A stretch of 64,000 bases of DNA from Vibrio amylolyticus (GCF_023145695.1 NZ_JAJHVV010000001.1:124001-188000), one strand, 5' to 3'; numbered from the stretch's first letter, positions 18,223 through 27,034 are shown. Notes: a model not told the origin generated them from the sequence alone. Numbers and translations: made by a program.

Positions 18223-19632
18223 CTAAAAATCAAATTGAAGGTAGATCGTGTTGTAGTTACTACCGCCTTTGATTCGGCCATACTGTGACGACTTTTCAAA
18301 AATAGCGGAGCGATGGTGAATGGAATAACCTAGCCACATATTATTTAAGTCATTCTTATTAAACAAATCACCGATATTCACATCAAAAGAGAAATCTAAG
18401 TAATTGAGTAACTTACTTGGCTTTTCATAACCTTTTCCTTCCAACTCACTTCCTTCAATGTAAGTAATGCTATCAATGTACGAAAGACCTTCGGCAACAC
18501 CAAAACGCCATTTAACAGGCCAGTTAACCGTGTAATACGCTTTAATTGCGGCGACATATTCCGTGCTTGATGACTGTACATCTGACGACCAGTGATGAAC
18601 TAACCCTGGCGTTAAGTAAATATCTAAAGGGAAACCAAACAATTCATCGGTTAAAGGGTGACCATAAAAAACAGAGCTTAACTGGTTATTGTATTCGTCG
18701 GTTCTGGTGTTGAACTTAATAATCTCACCAATATTAGATGGCGTAGCCCAACCATGTGCCACTCGAATATAACGCTTATTACTCAATTCAGACTTAGGCG
18801 CTTTATCTCTATCATTAAAGAATCCAAAGCCTAAGTAGAACTCTCCTTGATAGCGGTCTTGCACCGCTTCGCTCTCGTAAGCATTTTCATCAAGCCTTGT
18901 TACTGCTGTTGAACCGAGTAAATAGAGGTTTGAAATCACATGATAACGAGCTTCAATACCTACAGTGGCATCAATACCTGCATCAACATGATATCCGCCT
19001 TCATAATTCGAGAAGCCGTAATAGACACTATTAAAATCTTCGCTCTTATAGCGAAGTGTTGCGGTCGGTTTTAGTTCCCAATCACCAGACTCAAAGACAC
19101 CACCAATCGTCGCATTGCTGTGCCAATTAAAACGGCTGTCTGACATAAATTCAAAATCAGCAGTCCACGTTTCGTTAATGTGGTAGGTCAGTTGAGCTCC
19201 TATATCGCCAGTATCCCCTTCATAACCATTTTGAAGTGACGCTGGTATGTCGACAAAGCGCATTCTAGCGATCGCATTCAGCTCTAACGGTTTTTCTTCA
19301 GATTTATAGACATGTGCACCAAACTCTGTGCCTCTAAAAAACACATAATCATTCTCAAAAAACAGCATGGGTACAAAGCTACCAACGGTGTCAGTCCCAT
19401 TTGGATCGTCATAAGGAATGGTCGCAATGCGCGTCATCGCCGCAATTCCCCATTCTTGCTCAGCCATTACCGTGCTTTCGACCGTTTTGTCGGCCTCAGT
19501 AGCTGGTCTTTTATTTGGCTCAGAATCTGCAACTGCGGGCAGACATAACCCCATAAAGGCTATAGGTAACGCCCGATTAATTAACCTATTTATCAATTTT
19601 TCCGAAACGGTAAACGAGCTTTGTCCATCCAT
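18223..19632 (-). CDS. MipA/OmpV-family outer-membrane protein with extra C-terminal barrel
   Basis: About 469 residues from ATG 19632, chosen for AAGGAG nine bases upstream; ATG 19674 and a TTG at 19713 are alternatives. A signal segment (ALPIAFMGLCLPAVA) is followed by a MipA/OmpV-like barrel (FFENDYVFFRGTEFGAHVY, IGAQLTYHINETW, LKPTATLRYKS, GYHVDAGIDATVGIEARY) to about residue 300. It is longer than the usual 250-residue family: the last 160 residues form more strands ending in TIYLQFDF, with HHRSAIF and GGSNYN near the end. It may scaffold murein enzymes or have a separate C-terminal activity; both are inference. Divergent from the gene at 19748. Confidence 0.75.
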   Translation of the reverse strand: MDGQSSFTVSEKLINRLINRALPIAFMGLCLPAVADSEPNKRPATEADKTVESTVMAEQEWGIAAMTRIATIPYDDPNGTDTVGSFVPMLFFENDYVFFRGTEFGAHVYKSEEKPLELNAIARMRFVDIPASLQNGYEGDTGDIGAQLTYHINETWTADFEFMSDSRFNWHSNATIGGVFESGDWELKPTATLRYKSEDFNSVYYGFSNYEGGYHVDAGIDATVGIEARYHVISNLYLLGSTAVTRLDENAYESEAVQDRYQGEFYLGFGFFNDRDKAPKSELSNKRYIRVAHGWATPSNIGEIIKFNTRTDEYNNQLSSVFYGHPLTDELFGFPLDIYLTPGLVHHWSSDVQSSSTEYVAAIKAYYTVNWPVKWRFGVAEGLSYIDSITYIEGSELEGKGYEKPSKLLNYLDFSFDVNIGDLFNKNDLNNMWLGYSIHHRSAIFEKSSQYGRIKGGSNYNTIYLQFDF

Positions 19633-19747
19633 AGCTGACATCTCCTTGTTTAACCACGTACTGTTGTTCTTCATCTTGTTTATTTTCTCTCGTTCCTTGC
19701 TCAATATCACCAAATGATATTATTTTCATTAGGAACTCTTATGTTTC

Positions 19748-20164
19748 ATGGGATTTCACCGTTACAATAGTATATATGTTTTCCGAAATGACAGAAATGT
19801 GAAAGTATCTGATTTAAAAATAATTCTAGACTCCTTACCGGAAAGTAGCGACCCTGATATCGTGATGGGGGAAGAGTGGCTGCCAGAGCGGCTGATCAAA
19901 GCGACAGTTGATGGAAAATTGCTTTTTCTTGAATTTGATAACGCACCAGAAGAAAATCAAGGTGATGAAGAGGCTCGCGGGTTTGTCGAACATGAAGTAG
20001 ATATGATTCGTCACCGATTTGAACAGATCATCGAAGACGCTTCAGATACTAAAACCAAAGCGGATGCTATGGTCTCTCTATTTTTAATGGGACATGAACA
20101 TTCCAGTTCAGAGATCATCGAGATTTTGGAAGACCCTGATGTTCCTGACGAACCAACATCATGA
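19748..20164 (+). CDS. Hypothetical acidic protein, 138 residues
   Basis: Soluble, very acidic (SSDPDIVMGEEWLPE, NAPEENQGDEEARG, LEDPDVPDEP), not recognised. AGGA sits 13 bases before this ATG but only six bases before another ATG at 19741 in a different frame, which would give a nine-codon peptide overlapping this start; coupled initiation is possible. It is divergent from the MipA-like gene, and 131 bases upstream of the TerB-like gene. Confidence 0.65.
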   Translation: MGFHRYNSIYVFRNDRNVKVSDLKIILDSLPESSDPDIVMGEEWLPERLIKATVDGKLLFLEFDNAPEENQGDEEARGFVEHEVDMIRHRFEQIIEDASDTKTKADAMVSLFLMGHEHSSSEIIEILEDPDVPDEPTS

Positions 20165-20295
20165 CTCTAATTCCTCACTTTTCTTAATTCGATTGCCTTA
20201 GATATATCAGCTCTGACACAATTTTAACTTGTGATTTCATCCCTTCGCCCCTATTACTTAATCATCATGCTCCAAGTAAACTTATAGGTAGCTCT

Positions 20296-20742
20296 ATGTT
20301 CAATGCAATCACTTCACTATTTAAGCAACTTCTTGAAGGTGAAGATTTATCAGGCAAGAATAGCTACAACCCTAATCTTGCAATCGCCTCTCTCTTATGT
20401 GAAGTTGCCGGAGCCGATAACCAAATTAACCAAGTTGAACGAGAAGCTAAGCATCATTTGGTTGAGCGTTTACTTGAGCTTAATGAGCAAGAAGCCAATA
20501 CCTTGCTTACTCAAGCTGAAGAAGCTGCAAAAAATGCAGCATCGTTGTATGAATTTACCTCTCAACTACGAGAGTTATCACAAGAGACTCGCTTTGAGCT
20601 CATTAAAGCAATGTGGGAAGTGGCTCATGCCGACGGTGAGATTGATCCACTCGAAGATTCGGTCATTCGTAAAACCGCTGAGCTATTATACGTTGATCAC
20701 AGTGAATTTATCCGAGCCAAGCTCTCAGTAATTAATAAGTGA
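20296..20742 (+). CDS. TerB-family protein
   Basis: 148 residues matching the all-helical TerB fold. Acidic metal-site motifs are CEVAGADNQINQVE (about 36-49) and WEVAHADGEIDPLED (about 110-124). TerB-like proteins occur in tellurite/stress operons and as stand-alone proteins; no other ter gene is near, so a direct tellurite role is not supported. A strong bidirectional terminator follows. Confidence 0.85.
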   Translation: MFNAITSLFKQLLEGEDLSGKNSYNPNLAIASLLCEVAGADNQINQVEREAKHHLVERLLELNEQEANTLLTQAEEAAKNAASLYEFTSQLRELSQETRFELIKAMWEVAHADGEIDPLEDSVIRKTAELLYVDHSEFIRAKLSVINK

Positions 20743-20754
20743 TCACCTAACTAT

Positions 20755-20791
20755 AATAAATAAGGCTCCTTAAAAAGGAGCCTTATTTATT
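20755..20791. terminator. Bidirectional terminator
   Basis: Seventeen-base perfect arms (20755-20771 and 20775-20791, core AAGGCTCCTT) with an AAA loop lie between the convergent TerB-like and exonuclease genes. Confidence 0.93.
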
Positions 20792-20818
20792 TCTGAAGTT
20801 TTCAAAATGCACGACAAG

Positions 20819-21349
20819 CTAGAGCATAGTTAACGCGAGTTTCGCAAGGTTATACGCATCGACATAGCCCGAATGCTGACGCCCTTCCCACTCAATATCT
20901 TTTGCTTCTTGCGCTGCACGGTGACCAATACGTTTATCTTTAAGGCGATTTTGAATGCGATATAGCGTGGCAAGGTTAACAAACTCTTTGAAAGGTATAT
21001 CTAACCCTTTTTCACGGCACTCATTGAACAAGATCTGGTCGTCACGCCCCCATGAGGCATAAATTTTATTTGGGCCACCAAAGTTTTTCTGCATCGACTG
21101 CATCACCGCCTTCAATGGGCGTCCCTGCTTTTCAATCTTTCGAGGTGTAATTCCGGTCAGTTCAGCACAAAACAGCGAGACTTCATCACGCTCTGGTTTC
21201 ACGTAATATTGTGCGCGTTTCACTATTTGACCCGATGCGACATCAATCTCAGCTAATCCTACTTCTATGATTTCGCCCGTAGTGCCTACGCCATCTACGT
21301 TCCAACAACACATCTCTAAATCGAAACACACGACACGGTTATAGTTCAT
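20819..21349 (-). CDS. DEDDh-type 3'-5' exonuclease (DnaQ-like)
   Basis: 176 residues, essentially one exonuclease domain. Exo I is FDLEM with Asp10 and Glu12; the second metal Asp lies in SWGRDDQILF; Exo III is the HSGYVD motif with His159 and Asp164, so the DEDDh set is complete. Closest in style to the KapD/ERI-1-like group of RNA or DNA trimming exonucleases. AAGG precedes the ATG. Cytoplasmic; the natural substrate is not indicated by context. Confidence 0.9.
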   Translation of the reverse strand: MNYNRVVCFDLEMCCWNVDGVGTTGEIIEVGLAEIDVASGQIVKRAQYYVKPERDEVSLFCAELTGITPRKIEKQGRPLKAVMQSMQKNFGGPNKIYASWGRDDQILFNECREKGLDIPFKEFVNLATLYRIQNRLKDKRIGHRAAQEAKDIEWEGRQHSGYVDAYNLAKLALTML

Positions 21350-21485
21350 CGCCAGCCTTACTACTCATTTAATTATTAATTTATTCACTTTCGCGAAAGC
21401 GCCAGATTCTATCGCATTTATACATAAATGTAGAGCATGGAATACGTAGCCTAATAGCATTGTATGCAAATTACACACTGACAAA

Positions 21486-21520
21486 AGACCACTGGTCTCT
21501 TAATCTAAAAATAAGAGACC
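21486..21520. promoter_or_regulatory. Nested inverted repeats upstream of the TetR-family gene
   Basis: AGACCA and TGGTCT flank a single C at 21486-21498. The overlapping GGTCTCTTA (21494-21502) is matched by TAAGAGACC (21512-21520), a perfect nine-base inverted repeat with nine bases between. Such symmetry 50-85 bases upstream of a TetR start is typical of an autoregulatory operator. Confidence 0.5.
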
Positions 21521-21555
21521 GATGGACACTTAAATTATTTTTACGCGAAGCGAGC

Positions 21556-21586
21556 ATGAACTGGAAACAAGTATGAACTGGAAACG
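21556..21586 (+). repeat. Tandem 13-base duplication over the TetR start codon
   Basis: ATGAACTGGAAAC occurs at 21556-21568 and again at 21573-21585. The first copy opens a six-codon frame (MNWKQV) whose TGA overlaps the ATG of the regulator gene, and its GGAAAC lies where a ribosome site for the second ATG would be. Confidence 0.85.
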
Positions 21587-22223
21587 CGCTAGAACTGACG
21601 ACAAGAAGAACGAACGTAAAGAAGCGATCTTTCACGCAGCATTTACCCTTTTTAAGCAAAAAGGATACGACAACGTTAGCTTCAACGGCATCGCCAATGA
21701 AGCAGGGTTTACCAAGTCAAATATGTACCGATACTTCAGCTCTAAAGAAGAGATTTTTTTGAATATCTTTGCTGAACTATTCGAAGGTTGGTTTACTGAT
21801 TGCTGCGAAGAGCTTCATCGCCTAGGTGAAAACCCAAGCATCGCAGATTTCTCAAAAAGCTGGGTCAAGGTAATAAAGAACCACCCTCAATTTATGGATT
21901 TAACCCCGCTCCTATTTATCGCGCTTGAAAAGAACAGCTCTTACGAACAGTTACTTGAATTTAAAACGTTATCCAAAGATTTGCTCTTTCGATTATCGAC
22001 CGAAATCAGCAATGTCTATCCAGAATTCCAAGGAGAGAAATCATTTCAGTTCCTAAACCTCAGCTTCGCGACTATGTCTAACAGTTGGGCGGCAAAGTCT
22101 CAAAATGACGCATTGCTAAAAATATACCAGCAAGAGGAATTCATGATGATGAAGCCCAATTTTGAACCAGACCTTATCGCTGCGCTAGAAATTATCCTTA
22201 AAGGACTAAAAGCAAGTGATTAG
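21573..22223 (+). CDS. TetR/AcrR-family transcriptional regulator
   Basis: 216 residues. The N-terminal helix-turn-helix is typical of TetR (AIFHAAFTLFKQKGYDNVS, FNGIANEAGFTKSNMYRYFSSKEEIF, about 18-65). The C-terminal ligand domain is helical and not assignable. The likely target is itself and possibly the SRPBCC gene 108 bases downstream on the same strand. Two inverted repeats upstream are candidate operators, and the start lies in a 13-base duplication. Confidence 0.92.
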   Translation: MNWKRARTDDKKNERKEAIFHAAFTLFKQKGYDNVSFNGIANEAGFTKSNMYRYFSSKEEIFLNIFAELFEGWFTDCCEELHRLGENPSIADFSKSWVKVIKNHPQFMDLTPLLFIALEKNSSYEQLLEFKTLSKDLLFRLSTEISNVYPEFQGEKSFQFLNLSFATMSNSWAAKSQNDALLKIYQQEEFMMMKPNFEPDLIAALEIILKGLKASD

Positions 22224-22331
22224 CTCAGAGGCACTACCCTGCAAATAACACTGTTAGTCAACAGCAAAAATAGCTAGTCACCAACCGTATGTAGAGCTAG
22301 CAACCATTGAAACTAAAGAAGGAATTTACTC

Positions 22332-22838
22332 ATGGCACATTACACAGACAAATCAATCAAAGTGAACATCCCTGCAGAACAAGTCTGGAAAGTTCTCGCC
22401 GACTTTAGCAGCATTGAAAAGTTCGCAGTAACAATAGACTCTTCTCCTATTATTAGTGAGGTCAAGTCAGGAGTGGGTGCTAGGCGTCTGTGTACCTTTC
22501 AAGATGGTTCAAGCCTTGTAGAAGAGATCACTGAATACCATGACGGTCAAAGTTACAAAATGGAACTATCTGAATACTCTCTGCCACTTAAAAGTATGCT
22601 CGCTGAAATGGGCGTAAAAGCCATCGATGAAAACACCTCTGAAATATACATGTCTTCAGAATTTGTTGTGAAAGGTGGGCCATTTGGGTGGTTAATGGGT
22701 CAGTTCATTATGCGCCCAGTGATGAAAGGGGTATTTAACAAAGTGCTCAGCGGGCTAGCCTATCACTGTGTTACCGGAAAGAGTATTGATAAAGATCTGC
22801 CCGAAGCCGACGCTCTAAAGGCGGTTGTACTAGGTTGA
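22332..22838 (+). CDS. SRPBCC (START/Bet v 1-fold) family protein
   Basis: 168 residues with the polyketide cyclase/START-like opening IKVNIPAEQVWKVLADFSSIEKFA, the central GVGARRLCTFQDGSSLVEEITEYHDGQ split across strands 4-6, and a long C-terminal helix. The fold makes a hydrophobic pocket for a lipid or aromatic ligand; the ligand is unknown. AAGGA lies ten bases before ATG. The TetR gene upstream suggests ligand-responsive expression. Confidence 0.85.
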   Translation: MAHYTDKSIKVNIPAEQVWKVLADFSSIEKFAVTIDSSPIISEVKSGVGARRLCTFQDGSSLVEEITEYHDGQSYKMELSEYSLPLKSMLAEMGVKAIDENTSEIYMSSEFVVKGGPFGWLMGQFIMRPVMKGVFNKVLSGLAYHCVTGKSIDKDLPEADALKAVVLG

Positions 22839-22848
22839 ACCCTATTAA

Positions 22849-22878
22849 CACTGCCCCAAAAAGCAGCGTTGTTTTATT
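22849..22878 (+). terminator. Probable terminator after the SRPBCC gene
   Basis: AACACTGC and GCAGCGTT form an eight-base stem with one mismatch, followed by GTTTTATT. It lies 11 bases past the stop codon. Confidence 0.5.
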
Positions 22879-22955
22879 GATGTTGAGATCTCGATAATTC
22901 GGTTGCTCACCATAATATGACTCCAACGATGAAATTTACACAGCAAGGATAAAGA

Positions 22956-23423
22956 ATGAAGTATCTATGGCTCGTCCTATTCTTCATGTTTGTGGGCTGC
23001 ACATCCATTCAAAACAAGCAACATGACCTAAAGCAATCGATCATCGGTATTACTGGAGACGGTAACCCTGAGTACGATTATGTATATACCGATCTCAATG
23101 ACAATGGTGTTGATGAAGCTATCGTACTGCTTAAAGGTATTAATTGGTGTGGCTCTGGTGGCTGTACACTTCTTATTCTTGAAAACAAAGTGGAAAGCTA
23201 TACGTTGTTATCAAGAAGCACCATCACAAGCGCACCTATCAGTGTCACTGAAACGAAAAACCATGGTTGGAAGGATTTGATCGTAAGAACGCGTGGAAAA
23301 GGATTTGTTTTAATGAAATTCGATGGCAGGCAATACCCTAGTAATCCATCGCTTGCGCCAACTGCAAGTGAAGACCAAGTTAAATTATCACGACCTGTTT
23401 TGGAACTGAAACTACCTAAATAA
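22956..23423 (+). CDS. Predicted lipoprotein with EF-hand-like loop
   Basis: 155 residues with a lipoprotein signal (LVLFFMFVGC, lipid Cys at 15). A loop DLNDNGVDEA resembles calcium-binding DxNxDGxxE motifs, and NWCGSGGCTLLIL holds two cysteines that could form a disulfide. The family is common in vibrios and unrelated gammaproteobacteria as an uncharacterised periplasmic lipoprotein. Not clearly linked to its neighbours. Confidence 0.75.
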   Translation: MKYLWLVLFFMFVGCTSIQNKQHDLKQSIIGITGDGNPEYDYVYTDLNDNGVDEAIVLLKGINWCGSGGCTLLILENKVESYTLLSRSTITSAPISVTETKNHGWKDLIVRTRGKGFVLMKFDGRQYPSNPSLAPTASEDQVKLSRPVLELKLPK

Positions 23424-23529
23424 CTCAGGTGTAACCCAATACAGAGCCTGCCCATTTACACTATAGTGGGTAAGCTTTCTTGGGCAATTGCTCCAACGAA
23501 TCCGCTGTTTCTCTTAAATTCATTGATGC

Positions 23530-23558
23530 AAAAAAAGCCCCTAAAGTTCAAAGGGGCT
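23530..23558 (-). terminator. Terminator of the porin gene
   Basis: On the minus strand AGCCCCT and AGGGGCT pair around a nine-base loop and are followed by TTTTTTT. A second, imperfect hairpin at 23594-23627 (AAGGCC arms) lies nearer the stop codon. Confidence 0.85.
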
Positions 23559-23661
23559 GCCAAATGGCGGTATAGAATGAATTTTCTGGAAAATAAGGCC
23601 TTCTCACTAACTACGAGAGGCCTTTGAAAAAGCAGTTATGAAAAAAGTAGTGCTCGCGGTA

Positions 23662-24387
23662 CTAGAACGGAAGAACAAAGCCGATCTTGGCTGAGTCCTC
23701 ACGTTTGTCGTTAGCAAAGTTCCCTTCATTCGCAATTTCTACGTATGGCTGGATGTACTTGCTGCCACCAAATGTTGCGCGCAGTTCAAAGTTTTGGAAG
23801 TTGTCTTTCGCACCTGCACCAACATGAGATTTATTCCTTTGCGTTTGGTCTATAAGGTTAGCTTTTAAGTACACATTTTCCGTTAGCTGTGTTCCCGCAC
23901 CAAAGTCAAAGCGGTCGATTTTAGAGCCATCTTTGAATGCTTCGCCGCCGGTTTTGCTATCGTCGTAACCAGAATCACGACGGTATCGAGTATTTAGGTC
24001 AAACGCCCCCAAAGACGTACCAATACCTAGACCTGCCTTAAACGTATGGTCTTTATCCTTGTTATAGACATCTTCAATTTCACCTTTAACCCAGAAGTTT
24101 TCAAAGCCGTGCGTGTAGTTCAGGTTTAGTTCGTTATTATCCCCTGCACGCTTATAAGAAGCGCCAATAGTTCCAGCATCTTCAATATCAAATGATGTGA
24201 ATAATTTAAGACCCGTTGCGCCAATAGCATCACCTGCTTTCTTGGTGTTATCATCTTTGTCAGTAGAGGTGCGGAATTTCTGATCCACTTCTACGCCTGA
24301 GTTCCATTTACTTTGTGTCGAATCATCTGCAATAGCGCTATAAGAGAAAATAGAGAGTAGCGATAATGTGAGAATTGATTTCTTCAT
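23662..24387 (-). CDS. Small monomeric porin (KdgM-like, tentative)
   Basis: 241 residues with signal peptide MKKSILTLSLLSIFSYSAIA. The mature protein has about twelve amphipathic strands with charged turns (TGLKLFTSFDIEDAGTIGAS, LNLNYTHGFENFWVKGEIED, AFDLNTRYRRDSGYDD, NFELRATFGGS, IQPYVEIANEG) and the terminal Phe of outer-membrane proteins. Size and strand layout resemble the KdgM/NanC acidic-oligosaccharide porins, but no diagnostic motif is seen. The upstream 477 bases carry no gene and probably hold its control region. Confidence 0.7.
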   Translation of the reverse strand: MKKSILTLSLLSIFSYSAIADDSTQSKWNSGVEVDQKFRTSTDKDDNTKKAGDAIGATGLKLFTSFDIEDAGTIGASYKRAGDNNELNLNYTHGFENFWVKGEIEDVYNKDKDHTFKAGLGIGTSLGAFDLNTRYRRDSGYDDSKTGGEAFKDGSKIDRFDFGAGTQLTENVYLKANLIDQTQRNKSHVGAGAKDNFQNFELRATFGGSKYIQPYVEIANEGNFANDKREDSAKIGFVLPF

Positions 24388-24864
24388 TGTTTATATGCCT
24401 TTTTAGTTGTGGGGGTTTCCCCTTAGGAGTTGCTAGGCATAATATTCGTCCTCCATATTGTCTCAAGGTAGAACCTATTCGATTTTCGGATAGGTCATCA
24501 TGAGAATTTAAAATCAAACACTTACACTCAGTGAGATACAATAAAGTAATAATTATCGTTCGTTCCATTGATCCTAGACCGTAGATTTCACCTTTCTCGG
24601 ACAAAGCAAAGTTTCAGAGACGTGGCATATTTTCTCTTCGAACCTTCCTATCTCGTCTTAGTTTTCCTTTCATTACGCTTATTGTGATCTTAAAAACTTA
24701 ACTCCCACAAACACCCCTTACCTATATCCATATCGAATAGTTTCTAACTCGTTCACATCTCTCGTCTGCTTTAAATTGCCCATCAAACAAGAGCTTTTAG
24801 TCGATAAAAACGAAAGCTGAATACCAAAAATAGAATTAAATACAAAAGGTTAAGACTAACTAAT
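24388..24864. other. Intergenic region between divergent porin and membrane-protein genes
   Basis: No convincing gene. A short GGGG-AAA-CCCC hairpin lies about 30 bases upstream of the porin start. The rest is AT-rich and presumably holds the two divergent promoters; I could not fix either one. Confidence 0.5.
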
Positions 24865-25191
24865 ATGAATTCCCAAGAGCGAAAAGAGCGGTATTACTCA
24901 ATTCCTTGGCACGACAGGACGTTATCAAGAATCCTCATGGTTCTTTCAGTCAACGTTGCTTGGGGGATCTCTGCCTCCCCCTTACATAATGCTATGGAAG
25001 TTTATCTTGGCTTAAAACAAACCCTTAATTTAGGCATCACTGCACTAATCGCCTGGACGATTATCGTCATTGGTGCACTGACCACCTCAGTATCAAAGAC
25101 TCGAATAGGTGCCGGTGCTAAACGCGTTTACCTCGCCCTTTTTATTGCGATGAATGTTGTTTCGCTAATCAGCCTTATCAAAATGCTGTGA
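24865..25191 (+). CDS. Hypothetical three-span membrane protein
   Basis: 108 residues with three hydrophobic segments (about 22-40, 50-72 and 86-106), the last two being LGITALIAWTIIVIGALTT and VYLALFIAMNVVSLISLI. Not recognised. The next gene starts ten bases after its stop, so the two are probably co-transcribed. The ribosome site is weak (AAAGG 16 bases upstream). Confidence 0.6.
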   Translation: MNSQERKERYYSIPWHDRTLSRILMVLSVNVAWGISASPLHNAMEVYLGLKQTLNLGITALIAWTIIVIGALTTSVSKTRIGAGAKRVYLALFIAMNVVSLISLIKML

Positions 25192-25201
25192 GGAAAATGT
25201 G

Positions 25202-25660
25202 ATGCAAGTAAACGACACATTCAACATAGAAACAGGCCGTATTTACCAAACGGTTCAAGTCCTTAGATGTCAAATTGCAAAAGTGGAAACCATTAAAGAT
25301 GGGCGCAATATCGTCACAGTCAACGTGATTGATGATGTTCTCGACATGAGATTCAACGTCGCGATTCAAGTCGATATTGATGATTCATTCGACGAAACCG
25401 AGGACTTAATTCTCAATCAATACGACTCAGGCAACTACGAAGATGGATTGGCATTAATTGAAGGCCACATTCAACTCGGTGACTTAATCACCGCTATCGC
25501 TGAGCACGAAGAGAACGGTGTAACTCACTTCACTGAGGGTGATGAATACCGAGTACTCAGCGTGAATAAAAGCAGTGTCGTGGTAGAAGGTGATTGCAGC
25601 GTTCGTATCTCAATACCTAACCACAAGTGGATAAAAGCCGGGGAAGACAATGGTTATTAA
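25202..25660 (+). CDS. Hypothetical soluble protein
   Basis: 152 residues from ATG 25202 (GAGGA seven bases upstream; a GTG three bases earlier is also possible). Acidic, beta-rich by composition (NIVTVNVIDDVLDMRFNVAI, EYRVLSVNKSSVVVEGD), no signal or span. Not recognised. It follows the three-span protein by ten bases. Its end overlaps a short frame that continues into what looks like a decayed gene. Confidence 0.6.
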   Translation: MQVNDTFNIETGRIYQTVQVLRCQIAKVETIKDGRNIVTVNVIDDVLDMRFNVAIQVDIDDSFDETEDLILNQYDSGNYEDGLALIEGHIQLGDLITAIAEHEENGVTHFTEGDEYRVLSVNKSSVVVEGDCSVRISIPNHKWIKAGEDNGY

Positions 25661-25786
25661 AGTCTGGACATCAATCGGCCACAACACCGTCCTATCGAAT
25701 TAGCGAATATGGCGAGACTGATCGGTAAAAGCGGATGGTCTACCGCGTATCTCGTAGCGAAGGCCGTTTTTTCCAATGAACAATGA
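25650..25786 (+). pseudogene. Possible decayed short gene
   Basis: An ATG at 25650 with GGGGAAG just upstream opens a 17-codon frame. In the next frame over, an open stretch from about 25670 to TGA 25784-25786 reads ELANMARLIGKSGWSTAYLV and on to AKAVFSNEQ, which has coding character. One frame change would join them. I do not recognise the parent family. Confidence 0.3.
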
Positions 25787-25821
25787 ACTAACCGTCCATG
25801 TGCGGTACTGAGGCTAAAACA

Positions 25822-26616
25822 ATGAAAAAACGAATCGTATTATCAATGGTTGTAGCTCTAACTCTTGCTGGCTGTGGTGGCGCGAAATCTACTCCTTCTC
25901 ACAAGAAAAGCATTACACCCACGACGCCTACAGCACCAGCAAAACCAAACCCTAACCACTGCTCTAACAACAGTATTGTAAAGCGTACTGGTCAGTGGGA
26001 AGACCAGCCCAATAGAGATGGCGAGAAGTACTACCGCGTTAGTTATGAATTCTTAGTGAATGCCTGTAACGGTATTGAGTCTGCAAGTGTTGGTGGGTAT
26101 GCGCAGGAAAACGTCACTATTGAGCCTGTTTTCCCAGACTTTGTGGTTAAGTCAGAGGGTTTAACAAGAACCTTCTCTCAATACTCATTTGCAAATCACG
26201 ATGCAACACAAGTTCGTCAGATAGAGCGCTGGTCAGGCACATTACCGAGAAAAGATTGGATCATGTCTCATGCCCACAAGTGTGAGGTTAACCAGTATCC
26301 CTTTAATGGCTATGGGGAGCATGATGACGATGTGGGTTACTTGATGTTTCCTGACGGCTCAATTGAGCTATTAAATGAAGGCCCGGTGGTAATACTTGGT
26401 GTTCGCTGTCTCGATGTCTACGGAGGAGAGATTTACAGCGATGCTGGAACCATCTCAAACCTGAGCATTAGAAGAGACAGTAACGGCAACCGCTTTGTGG
26501 ATATTCACCCTAACCTGATTCGAAACAGGCAGTTCATGACCTATCGCGATGGCCGTGCATATGACGACATAAAAGAAGCACTGAGATACGCAACTATTCA
26601 GGAAAACCAGGACTAA
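25822..26616 (+). CDS. Predicted lipoprotein, first gene of an envelope operon
   Basis: 264 residues from ATG 25822 (GAGG upstream). The lipoprotein signal ends in LTLAGC. After the lipid Cys comes a flexible Pro/Thr/Lys linker (TPTTPTAPAKPNPN), then a beta-rich domain with four cysteines (HCSNNS, NACNGI, HKCEVN, VRCLDV) that could form two disulfides. The next gene begins two bases after its stop. Not recognised. Confidence 0.65.
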   Translation: MKKRIVLSMVVALTLAGCGGAKSTPSHKKSITPTTPTAPAKPNPNHCSNNSIVKRTGQWEDQPNRDGEKYYRVSYEFLVNACNGIESASVGGYAQENVTIEPVFPDFVVKSEGLTRTFSQYSFANHDATQVRQIERWSGTLPRKDWIMSHAHKCEVNQYPFNGYGEHDDDVGYLMFPDGSIELLNEGPVVILGVRCLDVYGGEIYSDAGTISNLSIRRDSNGNRFVDIHPNLIRNRQFMTYRDGRAYDDIKEALRYATIQENQD

Positions 26617-26618
26617 CC

Positions 26619-27032
26619 ATGAGAAAACTAATCGTACTATCACTACTCACTCTGCCGTCGTTCCCGATCTTTGCTCTGGATTTAGATAAAGCTGACAAGT
26701 CAATATCTTGCATGAATCAAGCAGGCGTTATCGCTCTGTCTTTTGAGCGTTCGCTCAATGACAAAGAAAAAGCGGCTATTTGGACTCAAAAGCATGTGGA
26801 CCATTATCGACAAGCTGTTAACTACGGTCTGTCACCTGATGTTGTCATAGATACGTTCCAACGACATGTATCAGGCAAGCTTATGTTTTTAGACGGCAGA
26901 GTGCGTAAAAGCGACTTCTCTCTAGAAACACCTCGTTCAATTCAAAATGATATTAGCCACTACAACAAACGCAGAGGGTTACTGACTCAATCATGCGCAT
27001 CGGCAGAAACCTTAGACCCCCTCAAGAGCTAA
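26619..27032 (+). CDS. Hypothetical secreted protein
   Basis: 137 residues with signal peptide MRKLIVLSLLTLPSFPIFA. The mature domain is helical with two cysteines (CMNQAG near 31 and QSCAS near 125). No family recognised. Two-base gaps on both sides show tight co-translation with the lipoproteins before and after it. Confidence 0.65.
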   Translation: MRKLIVLSLLTLPSFPIFALDLDKADKSISCMNQAGVIALSFERSLNDKEKAAIWTQKHVDHYRQAVNYGLSPDVVIDTFQRHVSGKLMFLDGRVRKSDFSLETPRSIQNDISHYNKRRGLLTQSCASAETLDPLKS

Positions 27033-27034
27033 CA

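Noticed and set aside
19741..19770. Nine-codon frame overlapping the start of the 138-residue gene
   Set aside because: The ribosome site favours it, but the peptide has no recognisable purpose; noted under the gene as possible coupling only.
24338..24604. An 88-residue minus-strand frame over the porin start
   Set aside because: It crosses the porin signal peptide and leader in another frame, and its composition is not protein-like.
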